DNA of 13,543 bases from an uncultured Candidatus Saccharibacteria bacterium (GCA_948623715.1 CAPHDI010000020.1:1-13543), one strand, 5' to 3'; positions 6,256 through 12,896 are shown, counted from the stretch's first letter. Notes: generated by a model not told the origin, from the sequence alone. Numbers and translations are program-made.

Positions 6256-7497
6256 ATGAAGTTTGTGGAGCTAAGCGAAGAAGAGGTGCGGGGGCTGAGG
6301 TTTAAATGTAATAATTTCTTGCAATCTTGGGAAATGTATCAGAGGTATCAGAATCTGGGGCGGGAGAGCTATCTTATGGGGGTGAAAAATACGGAGGGGG
6401 AGATCGTAGCGGCGGGATTGATACTAGCGCGGCCGTGGAAGTTCGGGCTTAAGGTATTTAGGGTGCCGGGAGGGTGGTTAATGGACTATGACGGGCTGTT
6501 TGAGCGACCTACTTCGTCGAATTCTCCGGTCCGCAGTCACCGTACCATGAGTACGGCTCCTTTGCGGGCTTCAAATTCTCCTCGTAGTTCATCTCAAAAA
6601 GCACCGTCGTTAGGCATACTGGAATTTATTACGCTGAAAGCGAAGGAATTTGTCAAGCAGAAGGGTGGGATTGCGCTGGAAATTGCGCCGAATATTGTTT
6701 CGCAGCCGCGGGATGCGCATAATGAGATCGTAGAGGGGCGGGATAATCTCGGGGTAAAGCGAGAACTCGTGCGGCTCGGATATAAGTATCTTGGGGAGTA
6801 TGAGCAGGTGAAGTGGACGTTTGTGAAGGATGTGAAGAGTCCGGAAAGTGTGGGCTTGAGGGGATCGGCGGCTAAGGAGCGGAGTGCGGATCTGGAGGAG
6901 ATGTTTATGTCGTTTCGGACGGATCATCGGCAGCGGATCCGGCGGGCGGAACGCGAGAAGGTGCGTGTAAGAGAGCTCGGCAACGGGGAATTAGGAATTC
7001 TGAAACAGATTGCGGCGGAGGCGGGGGAACGACATGGATTTCGGGATCCAGAGATGGAGTATTACCGGTCGATGAAGGAAGCTTTCGGGGAGAAAGTGAA
7101 ATTCATGGTGGCAGAGGTGCCAGCGGAGCGACTGCCGGAAACGGAGCGAGAAGGGCTCGGGTCGGGGGTGGAATATGTGCCGCTGGCGGCAGCGATGTTT
7201 GTGATAGATGATAAGGAGGTCGTCTACCTCTATAGCGGTTCGGTGCGGAAGTTGCAAAAGTATGGGGGTGCACACCTAATGCAGTGGAAAATGATTCAGG
7301 AAGCGGTAGAGAAGGGCTGTGAAAAGTACAATTTCTATGGGGTGCGGCCAGTGGAGGGGGATGGAGTGTATAATTTCAAGCTGGGGTTCCGGGGGAAAGT
7401 GGAGGAGCTACTAGGGACGTTTATTCTGCCGATAGGGATGATTGGAAAGATGTATGTGGCGAGATTGCCAGTCAGGGAATATGGGGAAGTGAAATAA
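6256..7497 (+). CDS. FemAB-family peptidoglycan-bridge aminoacyltransferase
   Basis: A 413-residue enzyme of the FemA/FemB/FemX group, which adds amino acids from aminoacyl-tRNA to the peptidoglycan stem peptide at the inner face of the membrane. Two GNAT-like halves are seen. The first covers residues 1-190 (NNFLQSWEMYQRYQNLGRES, VAAGLILARPWKFG, VPGGWLMDYDGLF, then IALEIAPNIV). The second covers about 210-400 (RTDHRQRIRRAEREKVRVRE, VVYLYSGSVRKLQKYGGAHL, MIQEAVEKGCEKYNFYGV, YNFKLGFRG). The usual basic, coil-like insertion falls near 221-240. Residues 84-119 (Arg/Ser/Pro-rich) do not belong to the family and come from a 108-bp block of reversed composition; the frame is preserved through it. 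The start is set by homology and by the promoter six bases upstream. It is monocistronic, with no downstream partner. Substrate amino acid unknown. Confidence 0.88.
   Translation: MKFVELSEEEVRGLRFKCNNFLQSWEMYQRYQNLGRESYLMGVKNTEGEIVAAGLILARPWKFGLKVFRVPGGWLMDYDGLFERPTSSNSPVRSHRTMSTAPLRASNSPRSSSQKAPSLGILEFITLKAKEFVKQKGGIALEIAPNIVSQPRDAHNEIVEGRDNLGVKRELVRLGYKYLGEYEQVKWTFVKDVKSPESVGLRGSAAKERSADLEEMFMSFRTDHRQRIRRAEREKVRVRELGNGELGILKQIAAEAGERHGFRDPEMEYYRSMKEAFGEKVKFMVAEVPAERLPETEREGLGSGVEYVPLAAAMFVIDDKEVVYLYSGSVRKLQKYGGAHLMQWKMIQEAVEKGCEKYNFYGVRPVEGDGVYNFKLGFRGKVEELLGTFILPIGMIGKMYVARLPVREYGEVK
6505..6612. repeat. In-frame 108-bp inserted block inside the FemAB-like gene
   Basis: This stretch is pyrimidine-rich on the coding strand while the gene around it is purine-rich. 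It encodes a Ser/Pro/Arg-rich segment foreign to the family, between YDGLFE and GILEFITLKAKEF. It holds a palindrome CCGTAC-catga-GTACGG (6540-6556), flanked by outer arms CCGCA (6531-6535) and TGCGG (6563-6567), and AATTCTCC occurs twice (6520-6527, 6575-6582). On the minus strand the block encodes a 27-residue peptide from ATG 6592 to TAG 6509 with balanced, protein-like content (includes KEPYSWYGDCGPEN). Possible sources are a palindromic element comparable in behaviour to Rickettsia RPEs, or a local inversion or insertion of coding DNA. Confidence 0.55.
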
Positions 7498-7552
7498 GCT
7501 TATCTTGGGCTTGCATATTGCGGAGGACCTGAGGTAAGCCTGATTTCTGTGT

Positions 7553-7584
7553 AAAAAGAAAAGCCCCCGACGCATGGTCGGGGG
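7553..7584 (-). terminator. Rho-independent terminator of the lipoprotein gene
   Basis: CCCCCGAC (7564-7571) and GTCGGGGG (7577-7584) form a perfect 8-bp stem with a 5-nt loop. On the minus strand it is followed by CTTTTCTTTTT. It starts 15 bases after the lipoprotein stop. The + side has no T-run, so it would not terminate the FemAB-like transcript well. Confidence 0.88.
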
Positions 7585-7598
7585 TGCAGGTGAAAGGA

Positions 7599-9122
7599 TT
7601 AAGCGACGGGCTTGCCACTGTGGATGGCGATGTCCTTCTCGATGACTTCATCGAAGAATTTGTCCATGGTGGCCCAGTTATTGGGCGTGGGCTGGTAATT
7701 TTCGACGAAGGCTTGCCACTGCTTGACGTAGTCGTCGAGCGGGGCGCCACCGAGGCGGCGAGTGAGCGATTTTTCTTGGTCGACATAGACGTTGTAGGAG
7801 AAGCCGTCAGTCCAAGTGCAGAAAATGTCGCGATAGCTGACTGCGACGGCTTCGGTGACGTTGTTGGCGACGATCTCGGTAGTGACTTCACCGTAGCGAT
7901 GTTGCCACTTGATGAGACTGCTTCCTTCCAGATAGATGGCGTCGAAAGAACCTTCGCCGGGATGGGCGATGATGACGTCGCTGATGATGTCGTGGATTTC
8001 GCCTTGCGGCAAAAGCTCGACGAGGCGGTCGCCGGTATAGAGGTAATTACTCTTGAACGTCTGCCAGGTATCGTTTTTCGGGTAGATGAAGCTATTGTCG
8101 GGATCGAGCGAGAGCTGCCAGGAATCGGCAAGCTGACCATGAGAGTAGAAGTAGACCTCAGTAGGTGTGGTAATCCAGAGACCGTGGGAGGTCCAGACGA
8201 TATCAATAACGTCAGTGATCGACTCGGGGCATTGGCCGTCTGGGAGGTCGGGATAGCAGTTAGTGTAAGCGATGCTATCGAAACTGAGACGGTCGTCGTA
8301 ACCGAGGTATTGGAATGCAAAACCCTGATATTGCTTAAGGCTGTCGCGGTCACCCCACCAGGGCTGCTCGGCGCAGTCGGCATAGGTGTATTGGTTGAGG
8401 TTATAGCGGCTGTTGAGAGGGTTGTCGTAGGAATATTCTAACCTTCCGCTGTCGCCGATACGGACGCAGGTGCTGTGATCCTCGGACCAGAGAGGCTTAT
8501 CGGCGGTCCACTGGCCGGACTGATACAGTTCAATAATGGCTTGCGGGGTGAGGTCGGAAGTGGTCTGCTGGTCGACAGGGAGAGTCTTGCTGCCGTTGAT
8601 CTCCAACCACTCGTCGCTGATATGGAAGACATTGTGGTAATCTTGAGACCAGAGAATCTGCTCAGAGTCGCCATAGTCACAAGACACCCAGTGGGCGGAC
8701 TGATCGAGGTAGGAGGCGAGGACGGACTCGGGAGTCCAGACTTCATCGGGGAAGGTGGCAGCGGGACAGACGTCAAATTCACCGTATCTTTCGGCGACAT
8801 CGAGGTCGAGCCCGAGCCAGGTCTCGCCGGTGAGGCGGGACAGGTAAGAGTCGGCCTCGCGGACGTCGTAGTAGGAGGTCAGCTGGTGGTTACCGCTGAG
8901 GTAGTCTGCGACAACGTCGGCGACGGTCGGAGCGGGCTCAGCGGAGGGTGTAGTGATCTCGGTATTGGTCAGGGTCTCGGGGGTCGGGCGGGGCGCCAAG
9001 GAAGACGTGGGCGACGGGTCCACGGAAGCGGACGAGTCGGCCGACGGGGCGACGCAGGCAGAGGTCAGCAGCAGGGCAAAAGCCAGGAACAGGAATGCGG
9101 TCTTCGTAAACAGGGTCTTCAT
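7599..9122 (-). CDS. Large secreted lipoprotein of unknown function
   Basis: A 507-residue protein. The start is ATG 9122, 11 bases after AAAGGAG; the upstream in-frame ATG 9143 lies before that ribosome site. A signal peptide (MKTLFTKTAFLFLAFALLL) ends in TSAC with Cys23 as the likely lipidated residue, so the protein should be anchored on the outside of the membrane. A Ser/Pro/Thr-rich linker (24-66) follows. Three related units then appear: about 67-115 (VADVVADYLSG), 130-175 (TPESVLASYLDQSAHW...LWSQDYHNVFHISDEWLEI) and 192-235 (TPQAIIELYQSGQW...LWSEDHSTCVRIGDSGRLEY). The second half (about 300-460) alternates W/Y-rich strands in a way that suggests beta-propeller-like blades. I recognise no family. 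It has its own promoter and terminator, so it is transcribed alone. In this group such proteins may contact the host cell, but that is speculation. Confidence 0.85.
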   Translation of the reverse strand: MKTLFTKTAFLFLAFALLLTSACVAPSADSSASVDPSPTSSLAPRPTPETLTNTEITTPSAEPAPTVADVVADYLSGNHQLTSYYDVREADSYLSRLTGETWLGLDLDVAERYGEFDVCPAATFPDEVWTPESVLASYLDQSAHWVSCDYGDSEQILWSQDYHNVFHISDEWLEINGSKTLPVDQQTTSDLTPQAIIELYQSGQWTADKPLWSEDHSTCVRIGDSGRLEYSYDNPLNSRYNLNQYTYADCAEQPWWGDRDSLKQYQGFAFQYLGYDDRLSFDSIAYTNCYPDLPDGQCPESITDVIDIVWTSHGLWITTPTEVYFYSHGQLADSWQLSLDPDNSFIYPKNDTWQTFKSNYLYTGDRLVELLPQGEIHDIISDVIIAHPGEGSFDAIYLEGSSLIKWQHRYGEVTTEIVANNVTEAVAVSYRDIFCTWTDGFSYNVYVDQEKSLTRRLGGAPLDDYVKQWQAFVENYQPTPNNWATMDKFFDEVIEKDIAIHSGKPVA

Positions 9123-9202
9123 AGCGATCTTTTCTCCTTTCATATGCGGGACGGTAAGGTGCTTCTTTTATTCGTTCCCCCTCTCTACGAGTAGATACTT
9201 CT

Positions 9203-9231
9203 ATTATAGCACACATTAGCGAAAAAGTCAA
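9203..9231 (-). promoter_or_regulatory. Promoter of the lipoprotein gene
   Basis: On the minus strand -35 TTGACT (9231-9226), a 17-bp spacer and -10 TGC-TATAAT (9211-9203). This is the most complete promoter in the window. It predicts a leader of about 74 nt with a proper SD. Confidence 0.85.
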
Positions 9232-9278
9232 TGTTTATATGGGGCGAGTAGGATTATTAGATGGTATTATTGTGAGAA

Positions 9279-9301
9279 AATGTTGTAAAAATTACAACAT
9301 T
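9279..9301. promoter_or_regulatory. Palindromic operator candidate, distal copy
   Basis: AATGTTGTAA (9279-9288) and TTACAACATT (9292-9301) are perfect 10-bp inverted arms around AAA. A 16-base part of the site recurs 69 bp downstream next to the -35 of the regulator gene. The size and symmetry fit a dimeric winged-helix repressor. Confidence 0.7.
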
Positions 9302-9348
9302 AAGCTTGTGGTCTTGGAATTGGAAAGTCTAGTATTGGGGGTTGGGCT

Positions 9349-9364
9349 ATGTTGTAAAAATTAC
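9349..9364. promoter_or_regulatory. Operator candidate, proximal copy touching the -35
   Basis: ATGTTGTAAAAATTAC is an exact 16-base copy of 9280-9295, lacking the far end of the second arm. It abuts the -35 hexamer (9365-9370), so a bound protein would block RNA polymerase. Centre-to-centre spacing of 69 bp would allow looping or cooperative binding. Confidence 0.7.
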
Positions 9365-9392
9365 TTGATATTCGGAGATTTTAGAGTATAAT
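9365..9392 (+). promoter_or_regulatory. Promoter of the winged-helix regulator-recJ operon
   Basis: -35 TTGATA (9365-9370), 16-bp spacer, -10 TATAAT (9387-9392). It lacks the TGn seen at the other promoters here and relies on a good -35 instead. The leader is about 13 nt, with AGAGAGGA before the ATG. Confidence 0.8.
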
Positions 9393-9411
9393 TAAGGAAA
9401 AGAGAGGAATT

Positions 9412-9711
9412 ATGCTAGATATTTTTATTACATCGCGGGTGAGACGGAAAATTGTGGTGGTGTTTGCGAAATATCCGGATTTTAAGACGCACGTGCGGGC
9501 ATTATCGAAGCTGATTAAGGAAGACCCGGGAAACATTCAGAGGGAATTACAGAGACTAGAGCGAGGCGGGTTCTTGATCATGACACAGAAAGGGAATACG
9601 CGGATTTATCAGATGAACAAGCAATTTCCGCTACTAAAAGAGCTACAGGGGATGGTGATTAAGTCGCAACAGCTTGCGAAGACTAATAAAATTGATAGAA
9701 CGATCGGGTGA
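9412..9711 (+). CDS. Winged helix-turn-helix transcriptional regulator (ArsR/MarR-like)
   Basis: A 99-residue DNA-binding protein. Helices run through FITSRVRRKIVVVFAKYPDF and HVRALSKLIKEDPGNIQREL, with the likely recognition helix around PGNIQRELQRLERGGF. A wing follows, formed by LIMTQKGNTRIYQMN. The C-terminal helix (LLKELQGMVIKSQQLAKTNK) may mediate dimerisation. No cysteine pair or other obvious sensor residues are seen, so the signal is unknown. The start ATG 9412 follows AGAGAGGA. Its stop TGA (9709-9711) overlaps the GTG start of recJ (GTGA), so the two are co-translated. Two copies of a palindromic sequence lie upstream, which suggests it represses its own operon. The exact family (ArsR, MarR or a Patescibacteria-specific wHTH) is uncertain. 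Confidence 0.85.
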   Translation: MLDIFITSRVRRKIVVVFAKYPDFKTHVRALSKLIKEDPGNIQRELQRLERGGFLIMTQKGNTRIYQMNKQFPLLKELQGMVIKSQQLAKTNKIDRTIG

Positions 9712-11318
9712 GAAGTAGAGTTTTTGAGCAGCTAGTGGCGGCGAGGGGGTTGTCGCGAGAATATTTGCAGCCGAAATATGAGGAATGTCTAGATGCAGGG
9801 CTGCTTCCGGATGTGAAAAAAGCGGCGGAGCGGATTCGGCAGGCGGCAAAAGGGGGCGAGAAATGTCTAATCTATGGGGATTATGATGTTGATGGCGTGA
9901 CGGCAAGTACGGCACTGTTCGATGTGCTGAAGCTGGCGGGTATAACAGAGGTGGAAGTGATGTTGCCGAACCGTTTTACGGATGGGTATGGGATGAGTAC
10001 AAAAGTTGTACAGAAGGCAGTAGAAGGTCGAGTAAATTTAGTACTCACGGTAGACTGCGGGAGCCGAAATCATGAAATCGTCTCTGAACTGAAAAAACAG
10101 GGAATTGATACGGTGATTACGGATCATCATGAATGTAGTGAGACGTTACCGGAGGCGGTGGCGGTAGTAAATCCGAAGCGTAAAGATGTCACGGTACCAG
10201 GGGAATTACGAAACTTAGCGGGGGTGGGGGTGGTGTTTAAGTTGGCGCAGGAATTGGTGAAGGAAGGAGCGATAGCGGCAGGGCAGGAGAAGTGGTTACT
10301 GGATCTGGTGGCGATCGGGACGATTTGCGATAGTATGCAATTATCTTTAGAGAATCGGCGATTGTGTCACTATGGGCTGTTGGTGCTAGAGAAGACGCGG
10401 CGACCGGGGTTACGGGAGCTGATGATGAGAGCAGGGGTGAAGGAGCTGAGCGGTGAGACGATTGGGTTTCAGATTGGTCCGAGGCTGAATGCGGCGGGGC
10501 GGATGGAGTCGGCGGAAATTGCACTGAAGTTGCTGATGGCGAAGAAGCGGACGGAGGCGGCTGGGTTAGCGGGGGAATTAGAGCAACTGAATGCGCTGCG
10601 AAAGAAGCAGCAAAACGAGGCGATGCGTGAGATCGCGGAGCGGGGGCTGGCGGAAGGGGGAGTGATCATTGAGATGGGTGAATGGCACGAGGGGGTATTA
10701 GGAATTATTGCAGGGAGATTGGTCGAAGAATATAAGCGGCCGGCGTTTGCGCTAGCGAAGCTGGACGGGGAGATTAAGGGGTCGGGGCGGAGTTTTGGGG
10801 ATTTTAATTTGGCGGCGGCGCTGGATGCGTGCCGAGAATATATCGTCGGTGGGGGTGGGCACGCGGAGGCTTGCGGAGTGAAACTAGCGGAAGGGGGATT
10901 GGAAGATTTCCGGCGGGCGATGAATGCGTATTATGAGGGACTAAACCTGGAGGATCAGGAGAAATTCTTGGCAGTAAAGGAAGATTTGATAGTTGAGGAG
11001 GTGGGGGATTTATCGCTGGAGCTGATGGAAGAATTGAAGACATTGGAGCCGTTTGGGATGGGGAATGAGGTGCCGATTTTCCTACTGCCGGAGATGCGAG
11101 TAATGGAAGCGGCACGGCTAGGGGTGGATGGAAAACATCTGAGGCTAGTCGTGGTTGATAGAGGTGGTAAAACGATGAAGCTAATTGGATTTAGCGTGCC
11201 GGAGGAGTATTTCAGCCTCCGGCCGGGAGATGTGGTGAATGCGTGGGTGACGCTGGAGGAAAATGTGTTTCGGGGGATTCGGAATGTTGAGGGGAGAATC
11301 GTGAAACTTAGTTATTAA
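9708..11318 (+). CDS. recJ: Single-stranded-DNA-specific exonuclease RecJ
   Basis: A 536-residue 5'-to-3' exonuclease of the DHH family, used in recombinational and mismatch repair. Motifs in order: LIYGDYDVDG (54-63), TVDCGS (114-119), TDHHE (138-142), AGVGVVFKLAQ (171-181), GTICDSMQL (204-212, keeping the metal-binding Asp208), GPRLNAAGRM (257-266), WHEGVLGIIAGRL (326-338), KGSGRS (357-362) and the DHHA1 motif GGGHAEACG (382-390). A C-terminal OB-like region follows (MRVMEAARLGVDGKHLRLVV). All catalytic residues I can check are present; length is near the usual 550-580. The start is GTG 9708, overlapping the regulator's stop by four bases. RecJ under a dedicated local regulator is unusual. 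Its 3' end overlaps the convergent FISUMP gene by 11 bp, with no visible terminator. Confidence 0.95.
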   Translation: MRSRVFEQLVAARGLSREYLQPKYEECLDAGLLPDVKKAAERIRQAAKGGEKCLIYGDYDVDGVTASTALFDVLKLAGITEVEVMLPNRFTDGYGMSTKVVQKAVEGRVNLVLTVDCGSRNHEIVSELKKQGIDTVITDHHECSETLPEAVAVVNPKRKDVTVPGELRNLAGVGVVFKLAQELVKEGAIAAGQEKWLLDLVAIGTICDSMQLSLENRRLCHYGLLVLEKTRRPGLRELMMRAGVKELSGETIGFQIGPRLNAAGRMESAEIALKLLMAKKRTEAAGLAGELEQLNALRKKQQNEAMREIAERGLAEGGVIIEMGEWHEGVLGIIAGRLVEEYKRPAFALAKLDGEIKGSGRSFGDFNLAAALDACREYIVGGGGHAEACGVKLAEGGLEDFRRAMNAYYEGLNLEDQEKFLAVKEDLIVEEVGDLSLELMEELKTLEPFGMGNEVPIFLLPEMRVMEAARLGVDGKHLRLVVVDRGGKTMKLIGFSVPEEYFSLRPGDVVNAWVTLEENVFRGIRNVEGRIVKLSY

Positions 11319-12648
11319 CGGCGGTAATGGTGACGGTCGTGGAATAGCGGCCAGCGGGGAGACTAGGGGAAATGGAGACACCAATGCCGAAAGTGTGGGT
11401 CGTGGACTGAGTGGTTTCATCGAAGACGGATTCATTGTAATAGCTGGTGGGATTACTTGTGATGGGGAGGAAAGTGTCGGAGTCGGTCTTGATCCCCCAG
11501 GCACTGGTGTTGGGATTGACGTCGCTAGAAGCGGGAATGTTGGGACCGGTAGGGTCGTTGGGATTGATGAGAGAAGGTTCAAGGGCGCTGAGCTGGACGG
11601 AGTAGGAGGTGTTAGCGGAAATGGTGGCGAAAATAGTTTTCTCGGAAACGGTCTGAGGAACGACTTCAACTTCCATACCGCCGATGGCGTCAATAGTGAG
11701 ATTGGGGGTGACGGTGACGGCGACGTTGGTATTCTGGATGGAGATATCAGAGGGGAAGTCTGTATTATTGCTCGGGGCGACGCAGCGAATGGGGATACCG
11801 CGGTAACGATTGACGGCAGCTACTGTAGTTGTGGTAGGTATATTGCTACTGGGGGCGGAAGGGTTGCGGAGATAAAGGCGATATGAACTTGCGCTGTTAT
11901 AGGATGTGTTGGACCAAAAATAGCCGTAATTATTGGAAGCGGAAAATACCTGTTGAATATAGCCAGAAAGAGGAAAGATGGCGCCGCCAAGAGTGTAGCC
12001 ACGATTAGTCTCATCATATTCGTCGGCATAAGTGAGTAGGGTTTGAAAAATGGAGCGGTTGGGGAGCTGCCAACCTTTCGGGCAGATATCGCTGCCAACT
12101 TCTTCATTGATAACTTCGGCGTTGCCGGCGCCAGCAGTGGCGGCGTACCAGTTGTAATAAGCGGCGCTGGCATTGTTATCAGTACTATAGTAGATTTGAG
12201 CAAGATTATTATAGTCGACAGCGTCGGTGAAGGCTTCGGGCGCTTCAGTGGGTAGTTCGGTAATGCTAGCTGGTAGGGTGAATGTATTATCGGCGGAGAT
12301 ATTAGAAGTGTCGCTAGATAGAGTAGCGGATTGGCCGTTGGCAGTGAGGCTTTCGCTGGTAAGGCGGAGGCTGCTGGTCATCCAGCAGTTGCCGTCGTCG
12401 AGGCGCATGACAGTGTAATTGTTTCCGTCACGGACATCACGGAGAGTTTGAGACTCGTAGCGGGCGGAATTAGTGCAGATCTCGGGAGTGATTTCTTGCA
12501 TGGTGCTAATATCGGACAGAGCGGGATGACTGATGGCGCTGACAGGATGATAGGTGAGAGAGACCGTAAGGGGCACGGCGCCACAAATAAGAGCTGTGAT
12601 ATATAATATATATCGTGATTTTGATAAGGTTTTATTTATTTTTAGCAT
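11308..12648 (-). CDS. Secreted surface protein with FISUMP (Fib_succ_major) domain
   Basis: A 446-residue exported protein. The start is ATG 12648, preceded by AAAGGAGG six or seven bases upstream; the frame stays open for 30 more codons through the leader but without a ribosome site. The signal peptide is KINKTLSKSR then a hydrophobic run, with likely cleavage after VSA (about residue 38). The FISUMP domain (about 48-320) shows TMQEITPEICTNS, NYTVMRLDDGNCWMTSSLRL, DICPKGWQLPNRS, YGYFWSNTSYNSASSYRLYL and GIPIRCVAP. This pattern is very common in Saccharibacteria surface proteins. A Thr/Ser-rich beta-strand region (about 325-446) ends in SLPAGRYSTTVTITAVNN, an Ig-like finish. No sortase motif or C-terminal membrane segment is seen, so attachment is unclear. 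A role in adhesion to the host is plausible but unproven. A structured leader of about 184 nt precedes it. Confidence 0.88.
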   Translation of the reverse strand: MLKINKTLSKSRYILYITALICGAVPLTVSLTYHPVSAISHPALSDISTMQEITPEICTNSARYESQTLRDVRDGNNYTVMRLDDGNCWMTSSLRLTSESLTANGQSATLSSDTSNISADNTFTLPASITELPTEAPEAFTDAVDYNNLAQIYYSTDNNASAAYYNWYAATAGAGNAEVINEEVGSDICPKGWQLPNRSIFQTLLTYADEYDETNRGYTLGGAIFPLSGYIQQVFSASNNYGYFWSNTSYNSASSYRLYLRNPSAPSSNIPTTTTVAAVNRYRGIPIRCVAPSNNTDFPSDISIQNTNVAVTVTPNLTIDAIGGMEVEVVPQTVSEKTIFATISANTSYSVQLSALEPSLINPNDPTGPNIPASSDVNPNTSAWGIKTDSDTFLPITSNPTSYYNESVFDETTQSTTHTFGIGVSISPSLPAGRYSTTVTITAVNN

Positions 12649-12832
12649 CGTGCCTCCTTTGGCGATATTTTTATATAAGTTCACGGTGCTATAAATGTTT
12701 AGATAGAAATGGCACCGCGAGGGTGTTATACTATCCATAAAGCGAGCAGAAGCTTCACCAAGGAAAGCGCCTCACGATGCCATCAAAATGGTGAAACCGC
12801 GATGCTCGCTGATATCTTATGAATAGTATAAC
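12649..12832 (-). ncRNA. Structured 5' leader RNA of the FISUMP gene (candidate cis-regulatory RNA)
   Basis: Transcription from the -10 at 12844-12839 should begin near 12832, exactly where a compound hairpin begins. P1: 12832-12817 with 12740-12725 (16 bp, one U-G). P2: 12810-12803 with 12748-12741 (8 bp, perfect). P3: 12797-12789 with 12760-12752 (9 bp, one G-U). A 6-nt bulge GATATC separates P1 and P2, and a 28-nt apical region (12788-12761) closes the fold. The two non-Watson-Crick pairs are G-U in minus-strand RNA but A-C in plus-strand RNA, which points to a minus-strand RNA. A second hairpin (CGGTGC 12684-12689 with GCACCG 12712-12717) lies nearer the gene. Minus-strand TCCTTGG (12764-12758) could pair with the SD region CCAAAGGA with one bulged A, giving a possible on/off switch. 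It matches no riboswitch class I know. Confidence 0.6.
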
Positions 12833-12838
12833 AAGTTT

Positions 12839-12847
12839 ATTGTAGCA
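12839..12847 (-). promoter_or_regulatory. Extended -10 promoter of the FISUMP gene
   Basis: TGC-TACAAT on the minus strand, one base off the TGC-TATAAT used by priA, tRNA-Val and the lipoprotein gene. It directly follows the U-run of the rpsU terminator. A second -10-like TATACT lies inside the first strand of the leader hairpin. Confidence 0.6.
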
Positions 12848-12859
12848 CAAGAAAAATCA

Positions 12860-12893
12860 AAAATCAAAAAAGTAGTCGCGGAGTGCGACTACT
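12860..12893 (-). terminator. Rho-independent terminator of rpsU
   Basis: AGTAGTCGC (12871-12879) pairs perfectly with GCGACTACT (12885-12893) around a 5-nt loop. On the minus strand it is followed by TTTTTTGATTTTTG. On the + side it is followed by TTTT, so it may act both ways. It lies three bases past the rpsU stop. Confidence 0.88.
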
Positions 12894-12896
12894 TTT

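Noticed and set aside
7584..8441. Long + strand open frame (285 codons) opposite the lipoprotein gene
   Set aside because: It is the antisense of a convincing lipoprotein with signal peptide, ribosome site, promoter and terminator. Its Asp/Val/Gly-rich product results from the strand's G-rich composition.
2534..11318. Alternative genetic code (UGA as glycine, as in some other Patescibacteria)
   Set aside because: priA and the winged-helix gene end at UGA in the expected place, and coding regions contain no in-frame UGA, so the standard bacterial code applies.
11395..11886. 163-codon + strand frame opposite the FISUMP gene
   Set aside because: Gly/Val/Asp-rich antisense of the C-terminal beta region, with no ribosome site or recognisable motif.
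12725..12832. Miniature transposable element (MITE) reading of the long inverted repeat
   Set aside because: No target duplication flanks the 16-bp arms. Inner helices are nested, the mismatches favour minus-strand RNA, and the repeat begins at the predicted transcription start, so a leader RNA fits better. It cannot be excluded without a copy-number search.
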